The translations under genes and the position numbers were made by a program. This document shows, piece after piece, positions 30,366 to 37,244 of a stretch of DNA of 37,244 bases. The DNA comes from Cyanobacteria bacterium UBA6446. Its GTDB lineage: Bacteria; Cyanobacteriota; Vampirovibrionia; Gastranaerophilales; Gastranaerophilaceae. Numbering within the stretch: the first letter of the stretch is position 1; the number at the start of each line of letters is the position of its first letter. The notes beneath the pieces are model-generated. The model searched no databases, had not been told where the DNA came from, and worked only from the letters and a program-made list of their open reading frames with translations. The stretch covers positions 1 to 37,244 of the forward strand of contig DJOE01000014.1 of NCBI GenBank assembly GCA_002438405.1. Direction: 5' to 3'.

Positions 30366-31574
30366 ATGGAAATTAAAAGAATAAATAATAATAACACTAC
30401 ATTTACCAACGCAGGAACTATCGGTTTAGGTTTAAGAGCTGCAAGTAAAATTTGCTCAATTCAAGAGGGTGGAGCTGGTCTTTCTAATATAAGATTTATT
30501 CAAGACAATGCTACTGGTCTTGTTCCTAAAGCAGTATGCGCCAGAAGTAAGGCTGAACTTGCGGAAAACTCTTTTTTGGAATTTTCTGAATCCGTTTTAG
30601 TTTATTATTGTCCGGCTTTATTGGGTGAAAAAATCTTTAGAAAAAGTTTTTCTAAAAAACTACCTCAAAATCTTAAACAAAAAGTTTCAATTCCGGCTAA
30701 AGACCTTTTGAAAAACAACAATGCTTTAGAAAATAAAAAATTAATGCCTGTTAAAGCGGCTTTGGCTCTTGGAGGTTTTGCAATTCCGTTAATTGAATAT
30801 ACATTGAATTATGCAAAAAACATTATGACATTAAAAATGTTCAAACAAGCAGATTTCGAAAATATTGCGAATTTAAATAAATCTAAAAATGAAAATAAAA
30901 CTCAAGCTGATAAAGTTGAAAAGAGTGCTAAAAAACATATCAAACTTGCAGGAGGTATTTATGCCGGTTGTTTAGCTCTTGCGGGGTTGTTGTTAGGTAA
31001 AGGTGAAAAATCAAAAGTTTTACAAAATATTTCAGAATTGATTGTTGCTCCGGGGACAAAGTTATTCAAAAATAACTCAAAAGCAAGAAATTTCTTCGAT
31101 AAGTTTTTGAGCTTGGATTTTGCAAATGACAATGGCAAATTATCTTTATCAAGAGGACAATTAACGTCTTGCGTATTAGTTGGTGGTGCCGGATATTTTG
31201 GTTCTTCAAAGGATAGGGGCAAGCAAAATTATTTAGAAACTTTATCTCGTTATCCGATTGTTGGATTTTATATTATTTATGGTAATGAATTGTTGGAAAA
31301 GGGGTTCAAAAAATTCTTGTATAAAACCGGAAAATGTAAAGATGTTTTGAATGAAAAATTAGAAGTTCCAAGATTTGATGAATTAAAAGAATATTCTAAA
31401 AAGTTTGGTGCAAATGCTGATGTTATGTATAAAAAAATGTTAAAACAAAAAGTGTTGATTGCCGGAGTTCCTTTGGTATTTGGTATTGGTGTAATCGGAT
31501 TTTTCATCACTAAATCTGCAAACTTATTTACAAAGTTTCGTTATAACAAAGAAAATCAAAACAAAACTAAATAA
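30366..31574 (+). CDS. Unknown protein with several hydrophobic segments, downstream of a Trp attenuator
   Basis: A 402-residue basic protein that I do not recognise. The N-terminal ~60 residues are Asn/Thr-rich (INNNNTTFTNAGTIGLG) with a loose version of the F-motif seen in other orphan proteins. Hydrophobic, Gly/Ala-rich segments occur near residues 135-155, 198-215, 268-285 and 362-380 (IAGVPLVFGIGVIGFFI), suggesting a membrane or membrane-inserting protein, with Lys-rich linkers between. It contains no Trp residue. AAGGA lies about 10 nt before the ATG. By position it is expressed when the attenuator at 30197-30333 reads through, that is, in tryptophan shortage. Function unknown. Confidence 0.65.
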   Translation: MEIKRINNNNTTFTNAGTIGLGLRAASKICSIQEGGAGLSNIRFIQDNATGLVPKAVCARSKAELAENSFLEFSESVLVYYCPALLGEKIFRKSFSKKLPQNLKQKVSIPAKDLLKNNNALENKKLMPVKAALALGGFAIPLIEYTLNYAKNIMTLKMFKQADFENIANLNKSKNENKTQADKVEKSAKKHIKLAGGIYAGCLALAGLLLGKGEKSKVLQNISELIVAPGTKLFKNNSKARNFFDKFLSLDFANDNGKLSLSRGQLTSCVLVGGAGYFGSSKDRGKQNYLETLSRYPIVGFYIIYGNELLEKGFKKFLYKTGKCKDVLNEKLEVPRFDELKEYSKKFGANADVMYKKMLKQKVLIAGVPLVFGIGVIGFFITKSANLFTKFRYNKENQNKTK

Positions 31575-31583
31575 TTTAGATGA

Positions 31584-31611
31584 TTGCCAAAGTTATTAAA
31601 TATAGTATGAT
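31584..31611 (+). promoter_or_regulatory. Candidate promoter of the DUF3137 gene
   Basis: TTGCCA (31584-31589), 16 bp, TATGAT (31606-31611), 33 bp before the ATG at 31644. Confidence 0.4.
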
Positions 31612-31643
31612 TTTACATATTAGTTAACTATTTTGGAGGCAGA

Positions 31644-32669
31644 ATGAATAAATTATATAAACCTGAGTTTGAAAACTTTTACAAACAAAAAATTGAACCG
31701 ATGTTACTTCCTTTTGAAAAGGAAAGAGCAAGTATAGAATTAAAAAGAAAATGTAGTGCTATTATTTGTATACTTCCTTTTTTGGCCATTATTTATATGC
31801 AGGTGACAAATAATATTGATTCTACTATAATTATTGCAACTCTGTCATTACTTGGATTATCACTTATCTTTGGTTCTTATATGTGGGTTCGGGATTTGCA
31901 ATTTAATAAGAGTTTAAAAAAGAATGTAACTTCTAAAATATTAACATTATTTGGAAATTTATATTTTACAGATAAAAAAAATGCAATTCCTTATGAAGAT
32001 ATTCAAAAATGGGGTTTGTTTCCATATTCAACAAATAAATCAGATGACGATGTAATCGTTGGAATTCATAATGGTTGTAATTTCTTGATAAATGAATGTG
32101 ACATATATCATTCCAGACCTGAAAGGGATTCTTATGGACATTCAAGAGTTGTACGTATTCATGATTTCAGTGGTTTGCTTATAAAAATTCAGATGAAGAA
32201 AAATTTTAATGGGCAAACAATTGTTGGTGTAAAAGATAAAATTAAAAAACAACGAATGTTTGAAGAGGTAAATTTGGAATCTGTTACATTTATGGGTAAT
32301 AGAAAGGTTTATTCAACCGATCAAGTTGAAGCTCGTTATCTATTAACAACTGCATTTATGGATAGATTAGAAAAATTAGGCGATAATTTCAATTATTCAA
32401 CGGCTGATGGTAGAACTCTTACAGATGAAGAATTTTCTGCAAGGGTTACAGCAAGTTCTCTTATTGGTGAAAGAGATACTTATGATGTTTCAGCTGTTTT
32501 TGTTGCTGGTTTTGTATATTTATTTGTTCCGACAAGAAAAGATTTCTTTGAAATTGATACAACACAGAGTTTGCTTGATTATGAACAATTTTATAGTATT
32601 TATAATGAAATAAATGCAATTTTGGATATTATTGATTTCTTAAAACTTGATAAAAATCTCGGTTTGTAA
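31644..32669 (+). CDS. DUF3137 family membrane protein
   Basis: A 341-residue protein. A cytoplasmic start (YKPEFENFYKQKIEPML) is followed by two membrane helices (about 33-53 and 57-78). A soluble C-terminal domain has LTLFGNLYFTDKKNAIPYEDI, FSGLLIKIQMKKNFNGQTIV and VFVAGFVYLFVPTRKDFFE. The order and the F-x-G-L-x-x-x-x-x-x-K-N-F-x-G region fit DUF3137, a widespread family of unknown function. GGAGG lies 6 nt upstream of ATG. Possibly co-transcribed with the 57-residue gene that follows. Confidence 0.78.
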   Translation: MNKLYKPEFENFYKQKIEPMLLPFEKERASIELKRKCSAIICILPFLAIIYMQVTNNIDSTIIIATLSLLGLSLIFGSYMWVRDLQFNKSLKKNVTSKILTLFGNLYFTDKKNAIPYEDIQKWGLFPYSTNKSDDDVIVGIHNGCNFLINECDIYHSRPERDSYGHSRVVRIHDFSGLLIKIQMKKNFNGQTIVGVKDKIKKQRMFEEVNLESVTFMGNRKVYSTDQVEARYLLTTAFMDRLEKLGDNFNYSTADGRTLTDEEFSARVTASSLIGERDTYDVSAVFVAGFVYLFVPTRKDFFEIDTTQSLLDYEQFYSIYNEINAILDIIDFLKLDKNLGL

Positions 32670-32712
32670 AAATAAATTCAGGGGTTATATTAATTTGTAT
32701 AAGAGGAATGTT

Positions 32713-32886
32713 ATGCGAATACCCCGAATAAATTTTTTACCAGTAAAAAATTATGTTAAAACAAATTGTAAAAAGGCAATAAATTACCTGTCAGAAAAAC
32801 CTGATTTTGATGAATTTTGTACAAAAAACAAAAGTACAGGTTTATCGACAGGTGAACTTATTGATTTAATCCTAAAGAATCTTTAA
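32713..32886 (+). CDS. Small basic protein (57 aa), unknown
   Basis: A 57-residue Lys-rich protein starting MRIPRINFLPVKNYVK and ending in a helix GELIDLILKNL. ATG 32713 is chosen because AAGAGG lies about 6 nt upstream; an in-frame ATG at 32647 falls inside the previous gene. INFLPVKN resembles the short N-terminal F motif of other orphan proteins here. It ends 3 bp from the convergent Cys-rich gene. No family recognised. Confidence 0.5.
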   Translation: MRIPRINFLPVKNYVKTNCKKAINYLSEKPDFDEFCTKNKSTGLSTGELIDLILKNL

Positions 32887-32889
32887 TAC

Positions 32890-33090
32890 CTATCTGCAAG
32901 TACAACTTGGGCTTTGAGTTCCATCATTGCAGATAAAATAACCGCTTTTTCCACAGTATGCAACACCCCCGTGATGAGAACAACAACCTGAGCGTTCAAC
33001 TGTTTGAGGTTGAATATTTTTTGAAACGGCAACGTAGCCTACACTAGAAATTAAAAATGCAAAAAATAATGCGACAAATATCTTTTTCAT
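32890..33090 (-). CDS. Small secreted Cys-rich protein
   Basis: A 66-residue protein: a signal peptide (MKKIFVALFFAFLISSVGY, about 1-22), then a short mature part with the compact motif CCSHHGGVAYC..FICNDGTQSPSCTC, holding six Cys and two His. C-C-S-x-H-G-G-V followed by C-x-D-G-x-x-S-P-S-C-x-C is a pattern I know from small exported bacterial proteins of undefined role; metal binding or disulfide bonding is likely. ATG 33090 has AAGGAG 9 nt upstream; a GTG at 33096 would add two residues and is possible. Confidence 0.75.
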   Translation of the reverse strand: MKKIFVALFFAFLISSVGYVAVSKNIQPQTVERSGCCSHHGGVAYCGKSGYFICNDGTQSPSCTCR

Positions 33091-33138
33091 AAACACATAC
33101 TCCTTTCTTTTTTATATAAAGCATGGTTTATACAACAT

Positions 33139-33164
33139 TACTATTCGCTATATGGCTAATAGTA
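33139..33164 (-). terminator. Hairpin after the VWA gene
   Basis: TACTATT (33139-33145) and AATAGTA (33158-33164) pair, with an inner GC/GC pair and one mismatch, just beyond the VWA stop. There is no good U tract, so the terminator call is weak. Confidence 0.35.
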
Positions 33165-33168
33165 GATT

Positions 33169-33903
33169 TTAATTACTTGGCAAAACAATCTTTGCTTCTA
33201 CGTTTTTAACTCCGTCTATTGAATTGTTGAAACCGTTTAATAATTCAGCTGAAGTTTGGGCATTGTAAAACTTTCCGCTTGTGACAAGTGCTGTACATTC
33301 TAATTGTTCCAAATCTTCAGAATCATTAACATTAAATGCAATTACATCAATATGAACATCTCTTCTGATTTTGATTAAATTCATAACGAATGTGCAAGGG
33401 CTTTCATCACAATTTTCTCCCCCATCTGTTAATAGGATAATATGTTTTTTCCCCGAAAATCCCATAAAATCATATTTTATTGCTTGTTTTAGCGAATAAG
33501 TGATAGGTGTCATTCCTCGTGGTTTTGTTTTTTTTAATGCATTTTCGATGTTTTGGTTGTTGTTTGAATTTATTGGCGAAATAAGGGTTGAAGCTCTGCA
33601 TGCTTCTAATGGTGTAAATCCCATTCTATGCCCATAAACTCTTAACCCAATCCAAGTGTCAGGTGATATTTGTGGAAGAATTTGACTCATTGTTTTTATC
33701 ATCAGGTTAAATTTTGTTGAATTTTCTAATGGCTCTTCCATACTGTTAGACAGGTCTAAGATGAATAATATTCTTTCTTTTTGGTTTTCAGGTTTAATTG
33801 CATCATTAAAATTATTTGGATAATATACATTATATTGATTTGAAATTGCTGGAAGAATTCCGAAACTTATTAATATAATTAATAATATATATAATTTTTT
33901 CAT
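33169..33903 (-). CDS. Exported von Willebrand factor A (VWA) domain protein
   Basis: A 244-residue protein. A signal peptide or anchor (MKKLYILLIILISFGILPAI) is followed from about residue 43 by one VWA domain with an intact MIDAS: DLSNS (50-54), a Thr in RGMTPITYSL (about 130) and LLTDGGENCD (about 155-164). Such domains bind metal and protein ligands at the cell surface or periplasm, often in adhesion or complex assembly. The domain fills nearly the whole mature protein. It is divergent from the PLP-enzyme gene at 33995. Ligand unknown. Confidence 0.88.
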   Translation of the reverse strand: MKKLYILLIILISFGILPAISNQYNVYYPNNFNDAIKPENQKERILFILDLSNSMEEPLENSTKFNLMIKTMSQILPQISPDTWIGLRVYGHRMGFTPLEACRASTLISPINSNNNQNIENALKKTKPRGMTPITYSLKQAIKYDFMGFSGKKHIILLTDGGENCDESPCTFVMNLIKIRRDVHIDVIAFNVNDSEDLEQLECTALVTSGKFYNAQTSAELLNGFNNSIDGVKNVEAKIVLPSN

Positions 33904-33994
33904 AGAGATATTATTTGTAGTTTAGTTTGGTTTTAGTATTCTCTTAGTCGGTTATTTTTGTATTATTATTTATATATAGAAAAGGATTAGGAAT

Positions 33995-35230
33995 ATGAAA
34001 ACAAGTAAAGAAATTATAAAACAAGCTGAAAAAGATTTACGTGAACAATTTGAGATAATTGATGAAATAAGGGATTATAATCAAGAAAAAGTTCTTAATG
34101 CATTTATTGATAATAGAGTTGCTCCAGAACATTTTTATACTGTTTCAGGTTACGGACATGATGATTTGGGACGAGAAGTTTTGGATAAAGTTTTCGCTCA
34201 AGTTTTTAAAGCTGAAAAAGCCTTGGTTAGAATTCATTTTGCATCAGGAACTCATACATTAGCATGTGCATTGTTTGGAAATTTACGTCATGGTGATAAA
34301 TTAATCTCTGCAGTTGGAACTCCTTACGATACAATGCAAGAAGTTATAGGTACAATGGGTGACGAAGAAACAAGACGAGCATCATTAATTGGTAATGGTG
34401 TTTTGTATGACGAAGTTCCGTTGTTAAATGGTACAGATGTTGATTATGAAAAATTAGAAGAAATGGTTGATGATAAAACTACTATGGTTTTAATTCAACG
34501 TTCAAAAGGTTATTCAACAAGAAAATCTCTTACTATAGATGTTATTGAAAAAATTTGCAAAATTGTTAAGGCTAAGAATCCCAATTGTATTTGTTTTGTT
34601 GACAATTGTTATGGCGAATTTGTTGATACAAAAGAGCCTATTGAAGTTGGTGCAGATTTGATTGGGGGTTCACTAATCAAAAATGCCGGAGGTGGAATTG
34701 TTGAAGCCGGTGGATATATTGCAGGTAAAGAATTGTACGTTGAACGAGCAGCTACAAGATTAACTGCCCCTGGAATTGGTTCAGAGGGTGGTGCAATGTT
34801 TAACCAACACAGATTAATATTCCAAGGTCTATTTATGGCGCCATCTGTTGTTTCAGAAGCTGTTAAAGGTGCAGTTTTGGCTGCAAAAATCTTTGATGAA
34901 ATCGGTTACGATTCTTCTCCTAAATATAATGAAAAAAGAACAGATATTATTCAAAATATAACATTCGGTTCTCCTGAACCTTTGGAACATTTTTGTAAAA
35001 CAATTCAATCTTTATCTCCGGTAAATGGTTATGTTACACCAATACCTGAATATATTCCGGGGTATGAAGATAAAGTTATTATGGCAGGGGGTACGTTTAT
35101 TGAGGGTTCAACTATTGAACTTTCGGCAGATGGACCTATGAGAGCTCCTTATGTTGCGTATATGCAAGGCGGCTTAAATTATGCACATGTAAAAATAGCT
35201 TTGACTAAAATTTTAGATAAAGTTAAGTAA
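33995..35230 (+). CDS. PLP enzyme of the methionine gamma-lyase / aluminium-resistance family
   Basis: A 411-residue fold-type I PLP enzyme of full length. Family marks are YTVSGYGHDDLGRE near the start, the Asp-containing FVDNCYGEF (about 201-209), GGSLIKNAGGGIVEAGGYIAG with the likely PLP lysine Lys229, and RLTAPGIGSEGG. The family (PF06838) is related to Cys/Met metabolism enzymes and sometimes annotated as aluminium resistance protein; true substrates are not well defined, a C-S lyase activity being the usual guess. AAGGA lies about 9 nt upstream of ATG. Own terminator at 35270-35312; monocistronic. Confidence 0.9.
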   Translation: MKTSKEIIKQAEKDLREQFEIIDEIRDYNQEKVLNAFIDNRVAPEHFYTVSGYGHDDLGREVLDKVFAQVFKAEKALVRIHFASGTHTLACALFGNLRHGDKLISAVGTPYDTMQEVIGTMGDEETRRASLIGNGVLYDEVPLLNGTDVDYEKLEEMVDDKTTMVLIQRSKGYSTRKSLTIDVIEKICKIVKAKNPNCICFVDNCYGEFVDTKEPIEVGADLIGGSLIKNAGGGIVEAGGYIAGKELYVERAATRLTAPGIGSEGGAMFNQHRLIFQGLFMAPSVVSEAVKGAVLAAKIFDEIGYDSSPKYNEKRTDIIQNITFGSPEPLEHFCKTIQSLSPVNGYVTPIPEYIPGYEDKVIMAGGTFIEGSTIELSADGPMRAPYVAYMQGGLNYAHVKIALTKILDKVK

Positions 35231-35269
35231 TATAAATAAGAAATATCATAATGTAAAGATTTCAAATGA

Positions 35270-35312
35270 GTTGCTATTATTACTATTGAGGGTAATAATG
35301 GCAACTTTTTTT
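35270..35312 (+). terminator. Intrinsic terminator of the PLP-enzyme gene
   Basis: GTTGCTATTATTAC (35270-35283) pairs with GTAATAATGGCAAC (35292-35305) with one G-U pair around an 8-nt loop, followed by seven T (35306-35312). Confidence 0.92.
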
Positions 35313-35341
35313 CTGGGGGGCTATTCTTTTTGTGTTTTATA

Positions 35342-35350
35342 TGCTAGAAT
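35342..35350 (+). promoter_or_regulatory. Extended -10 promoter element upstream of the phosphorylase-like gene
   Basis: TGCTAGAAT (35342-35350) has the TGn extension plus a TAGAAT -10. No good -35 is visible. The 5' UTR would be about 65 nt. Confidence 0.35.
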
Positions 35351-35423
35351 GTCATTGCACGTTTTTAAAATGTGTACATGAAAAATTTAGTGTATAGAAG
35401 TTATTAGAGAAGAGAGGTAAATT

Positions 35424-37118
35424 ATGTCATTACCAAATGTAGCATATTTTTCAATGGAAATTGCTATGGATCAATCGTTAAGCACCTACTCTGGTGGTTT
35501 AGGATTTTTAGCAGGTTCTCACATGCTATCAGCAGGATACTTGCAAATGCCAATGGTTGGTGTAACTATGTTGTGGTCTTACGGTTATTACGATCAAAGA
35601 ATCGACCAATCTGGCAATGTAGAAGTTGCTTATATTAGAAAATATTACGACTTTTTAACAGATATCAATGTACAAACGGAAGTTGACTGTTTTGGAGAAA
35701 AAGTTAAAGTTAAAGCCTACAAAGTTGAACCTGAGTTGTTCGGAACTTGCCCTGTTTACTTGTTAACAACTGATATTGATGGTAACAGTGATTGGGCAAA
35801 GAGCATTTCATACAAATTGTATGATGGTAACGAAAAAATCAGAATCGCACAAGAAACTATTCTTGGTATTGCAGGTATTAGAATTCTTCAACAAATTGGA
35901 TACAATTTTGATGTTATTCACATGAACGAAGGGCATGCTCTTCCTGCGGCATTTGAATTGTTAAGACAATATAATGGCGATTTGGAAGAAGTTAAAAAAC
36001 GTACAGTATTTACAACTCACACACCGGTTGCTGCTGGCAATGAAGTTCACTGGGTTGATACATTACTGGAAGGTGGTTTCTTCTCAGGTGCATCTCGTGA
36101 AACAGCTGTTAACTTAGGTGGAGAGAACTTCTCATTGACAGTTGCTGCTTTGAGAATGTCAAGAATTGCAAATGCTGTATCTCAATTACACGGACTTGTT
36201 GCTAACAAAATGTGGGAATGGGTTGATGGAAGATGTCCAATCAGAGCAATTACTAATGCTGTTAATTTACAATATTGGCAAGATAAGAGAGTTAAAGAAG
36301 CTCAAAATGATCCTGAAAAATTGTTAGCTGTAAAACGTGAAATGAAATCAGAATTATTTAAGTATATTGCAAACGTAGCAGGTAAAAGATTTGACCCTGA
36401 TGTATTGACAATTACTTGGGCAAGAAGATTTGCTGATTACAAACGTGCTTGGTTAATCTTGATGGATAAAGATAGAATTGGTAAATTATTAGATGAAAAT
36501 AAAGTTCAAATTATTTTTGCTGGTAAATTCCACCCAGATGATGTTATGGGTAAAGAAATGTTCAATAAATTGTTGAACAGATCTCATACATTGAAGAATG
36601 TTGTAGTTCTTCCTGGATATGAATTGCAATTGTCAGGCATGTTGAAACGTGGTACTGATGTTTGGTTGAACACTCCACTTAGACCGTTTGAAGCTTCAGG
36701 TACTTCAGGTATGTCTGCAAATGCCAACGGTGCAGTTCACTTGTCAATCTATGATGGTTGGACAGTTGAAGGTACATTCACTGGAATTAATGGTTATGCT
36801 ATTGAATATCCTGAAATTGATGATGAAATGTCATGGGAAGAAAGACATTGGAAAGATCATAAATGCTTGATGAGTATTATTGAAGATCAAATCATTCCAA
36901 CTTACTATGAAAATAAGAAAGAATGGGCAAGATTGATGCGTCAAGCAATCAGAACATCAGAAGCTTACTTCAATTCAGATAGAATGGTAATTGAATATTA
37001 TAATAGATTATATAAACCAATTGCACATGACGATGAATGTTCTGGAGGCAAGAAACAGGAAATGAATATTAAAGAAGCTCCAACCTTTGATGCTTGGACT
37101 TTCTCAAATATCAAATAA
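35424..37118 (+). CDS. glgP: Short alpha-glucan phosphorylase-like protein (GT35), PLP-lysine position altered
   Basis: A 564-residue protein of the short GT35 alpha-glucan phosphorylase class: AYFSMEIAMDQSLSTYSGGL at the start, VIHMNEGHALPAAFELL, FTTHTPVAAGNEVHW, TITWARRFADYKRAWLI, IIFAGKFHPDD and DVWLNTPLRPFEASGTSGM. Phosphorylases release glucose-1-phosphate from glycogen using PLP bound to a Lys directly after the GTSGM/GTGNM motif. Here the residue in that place is Ser431 (EASGTSGMSANANG), so PLP attachment and thus phosphorolysis is doubtful; a glucan-binding or transferase role is an alternative. GAGAGG lies about 6 nt upstream of ATG. Followed by a terminator. The GH57 enzyme at 20876 is a possible pathway partner. 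Confidence 0.85.
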   Translation: MSLPNVAYFSMEIAMDQSLSTYSGGLGFLAGSHMLSAGYLQMPMVGVTMLWSYGYYDQRIDQSGNVEVAYIRKYYDFLTDINVQTEVDCFGEKVKVKAYKVEPELFGTCPVYLLTTDIDGNSDWAKSISYKLYDGNEKIRIAQETILGIAGIRILQQIGYNFDVIHMNEGHALPAAFELLRQYNGDLEEVKKRTVFTTHTPVAAGNEVHWVDTLLEGGFFSGASRETAVNLGGENFSLTVAALRMSRIANAVSQLHGLVANKMWEWVDGRCPIRAITNAVNLQYWQDKRVKEAQNDPEKLLAVKREMKSELFKYIANVAGKRFDPDVLTITWARRFADYKRAWLILMDKDRIGKLLDENKVQIIFAGKFHPDDVMGKEMFNKLLNRSHTLKNVVVLPGYELQLSGMLKRGTDVWLNTPLRPFEASGTSGMSANANGAVHLSIYDGWTVEGTFTGINGYAIEYPEIDDEMSWEERHWKDHKCLMSIIEDQIIPTYYENKKEWARLMRQAIRTSEAYFNSDRMVIEYYNRLYKPIAHDDECSGGKKQEMNIKEAPTFDAWTFSNIK

Positions 37119-37143
37119 CTCGTATAAGTATTAAATAATTAAT

Positions 37144-37178
37144 GAGGTATCTATAAAGTCTTTTAGATACCTCTTATT
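37144..37178 (+). terminator. Intrinsic terminator of the phosphorylase-like gene
   Basis: GAGGTATCTA (37144-37153) and TAGATACCTC (37164-37173) form a perfect 10-bp stem with a 10-nt loop, followed by TTATTATT. It lies 25 bp beyond the stop. The remaining 70 bp to the window end show no gene. Confidence 0.8.
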
Positions 37179-37244
37179 ATTGCCTTTCTTTATTATACAT
37201 AGGCAGGGAGAGGTTTAAATTTAAACAAATATTGAAAAGCTCTG

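Overview
The window looks like a chromosomal segment of a gut-type, non-photosynthetic relative of cyanobacteria (Vampirovibrionia/Melainabacteria, most likely Gastranaerophilales). This is inferred, not searched. The grounds are low GC, prepilin-like genes with an FTLAE(V/I)LITLGIIG start, an SLH-domain envelope protein, a DUF4330 protein, a DUF3536-type GH57 enzyme, and several orphan proteins with a short (S/T)F(K/Q/G)(G/A) motif near the N-terminus. Housekeeping genes (yebC, tsaE, tsaB, rpmE, rimM, trmD, dtd, thyX, three tRNAs) alternate with lineage-specific genes.

Layout. 1-838: tail of a pilin-like gene, then a gene-free stretch of palindromic repeat DNA. 839-3747: sugar kinase (RfaE domain I type), DUF4330 protein and O-antigen ligase-like membrane protein. 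3749-6444: small unknowns, a zinc-ribbon protein and a protein with HNH-like motifs. 6502-9572 (minus): tight operon yebC, diguanylate cyclase, tsaE, tsaB. 9703-10851: SLH protein. 11028-12801: unknown protein, then a cysteine-codon leader peptide with an attenuator in front of a tyrosine-phosphatase-like protein. 12804-16846: two XRE-regulator/pilin divergent pairs flanking an unknown gene, a Thr-Thr-Tyr tRNA cluster, a DUF486 protein and rpmE. 16933-25182: SNF2 helicase, a secreted unknown, GH57 enzyme, a Q/N-rich HEAT-like protein and a partner. 25179-28863 (minus): low-complexity zinc-ribbon protein, rimM, trmD; then thyX and dtd. 28919-31574: third XRE/pilin pair, then a tryptophan-codon leader and attenuator in front of an unknown membrane protein. 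31644-37118: DUF3137 protein, two small proteins, VWA protein, PLP enzyme of the methionine gamma-lyase/aluminium-resistance family, and a short glycogen-phosphorylase-like protein.

The most notable content is regulatory. Two leader peptides (three consecutive Cys codons; tandem Trp codons) each sit before a complete set of alternative hairpins ending in an intrinsic terminator, yet the downstream genes are not amino-acid biosynthesis genes. One is a PTP-like protein and the other an unknown membrane protein. Separately, three small XRE repressor-like genes are each divergent from a prepilin-like gene, with a good sigma70-type promoter and a 22-bp dyad between them. Two of these pilins have unusually long leaders that look partly made of the dispersed repeat also seen at 515-680. 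Together they suggest individually switched pilins and starvation-responsive orphan proteins.
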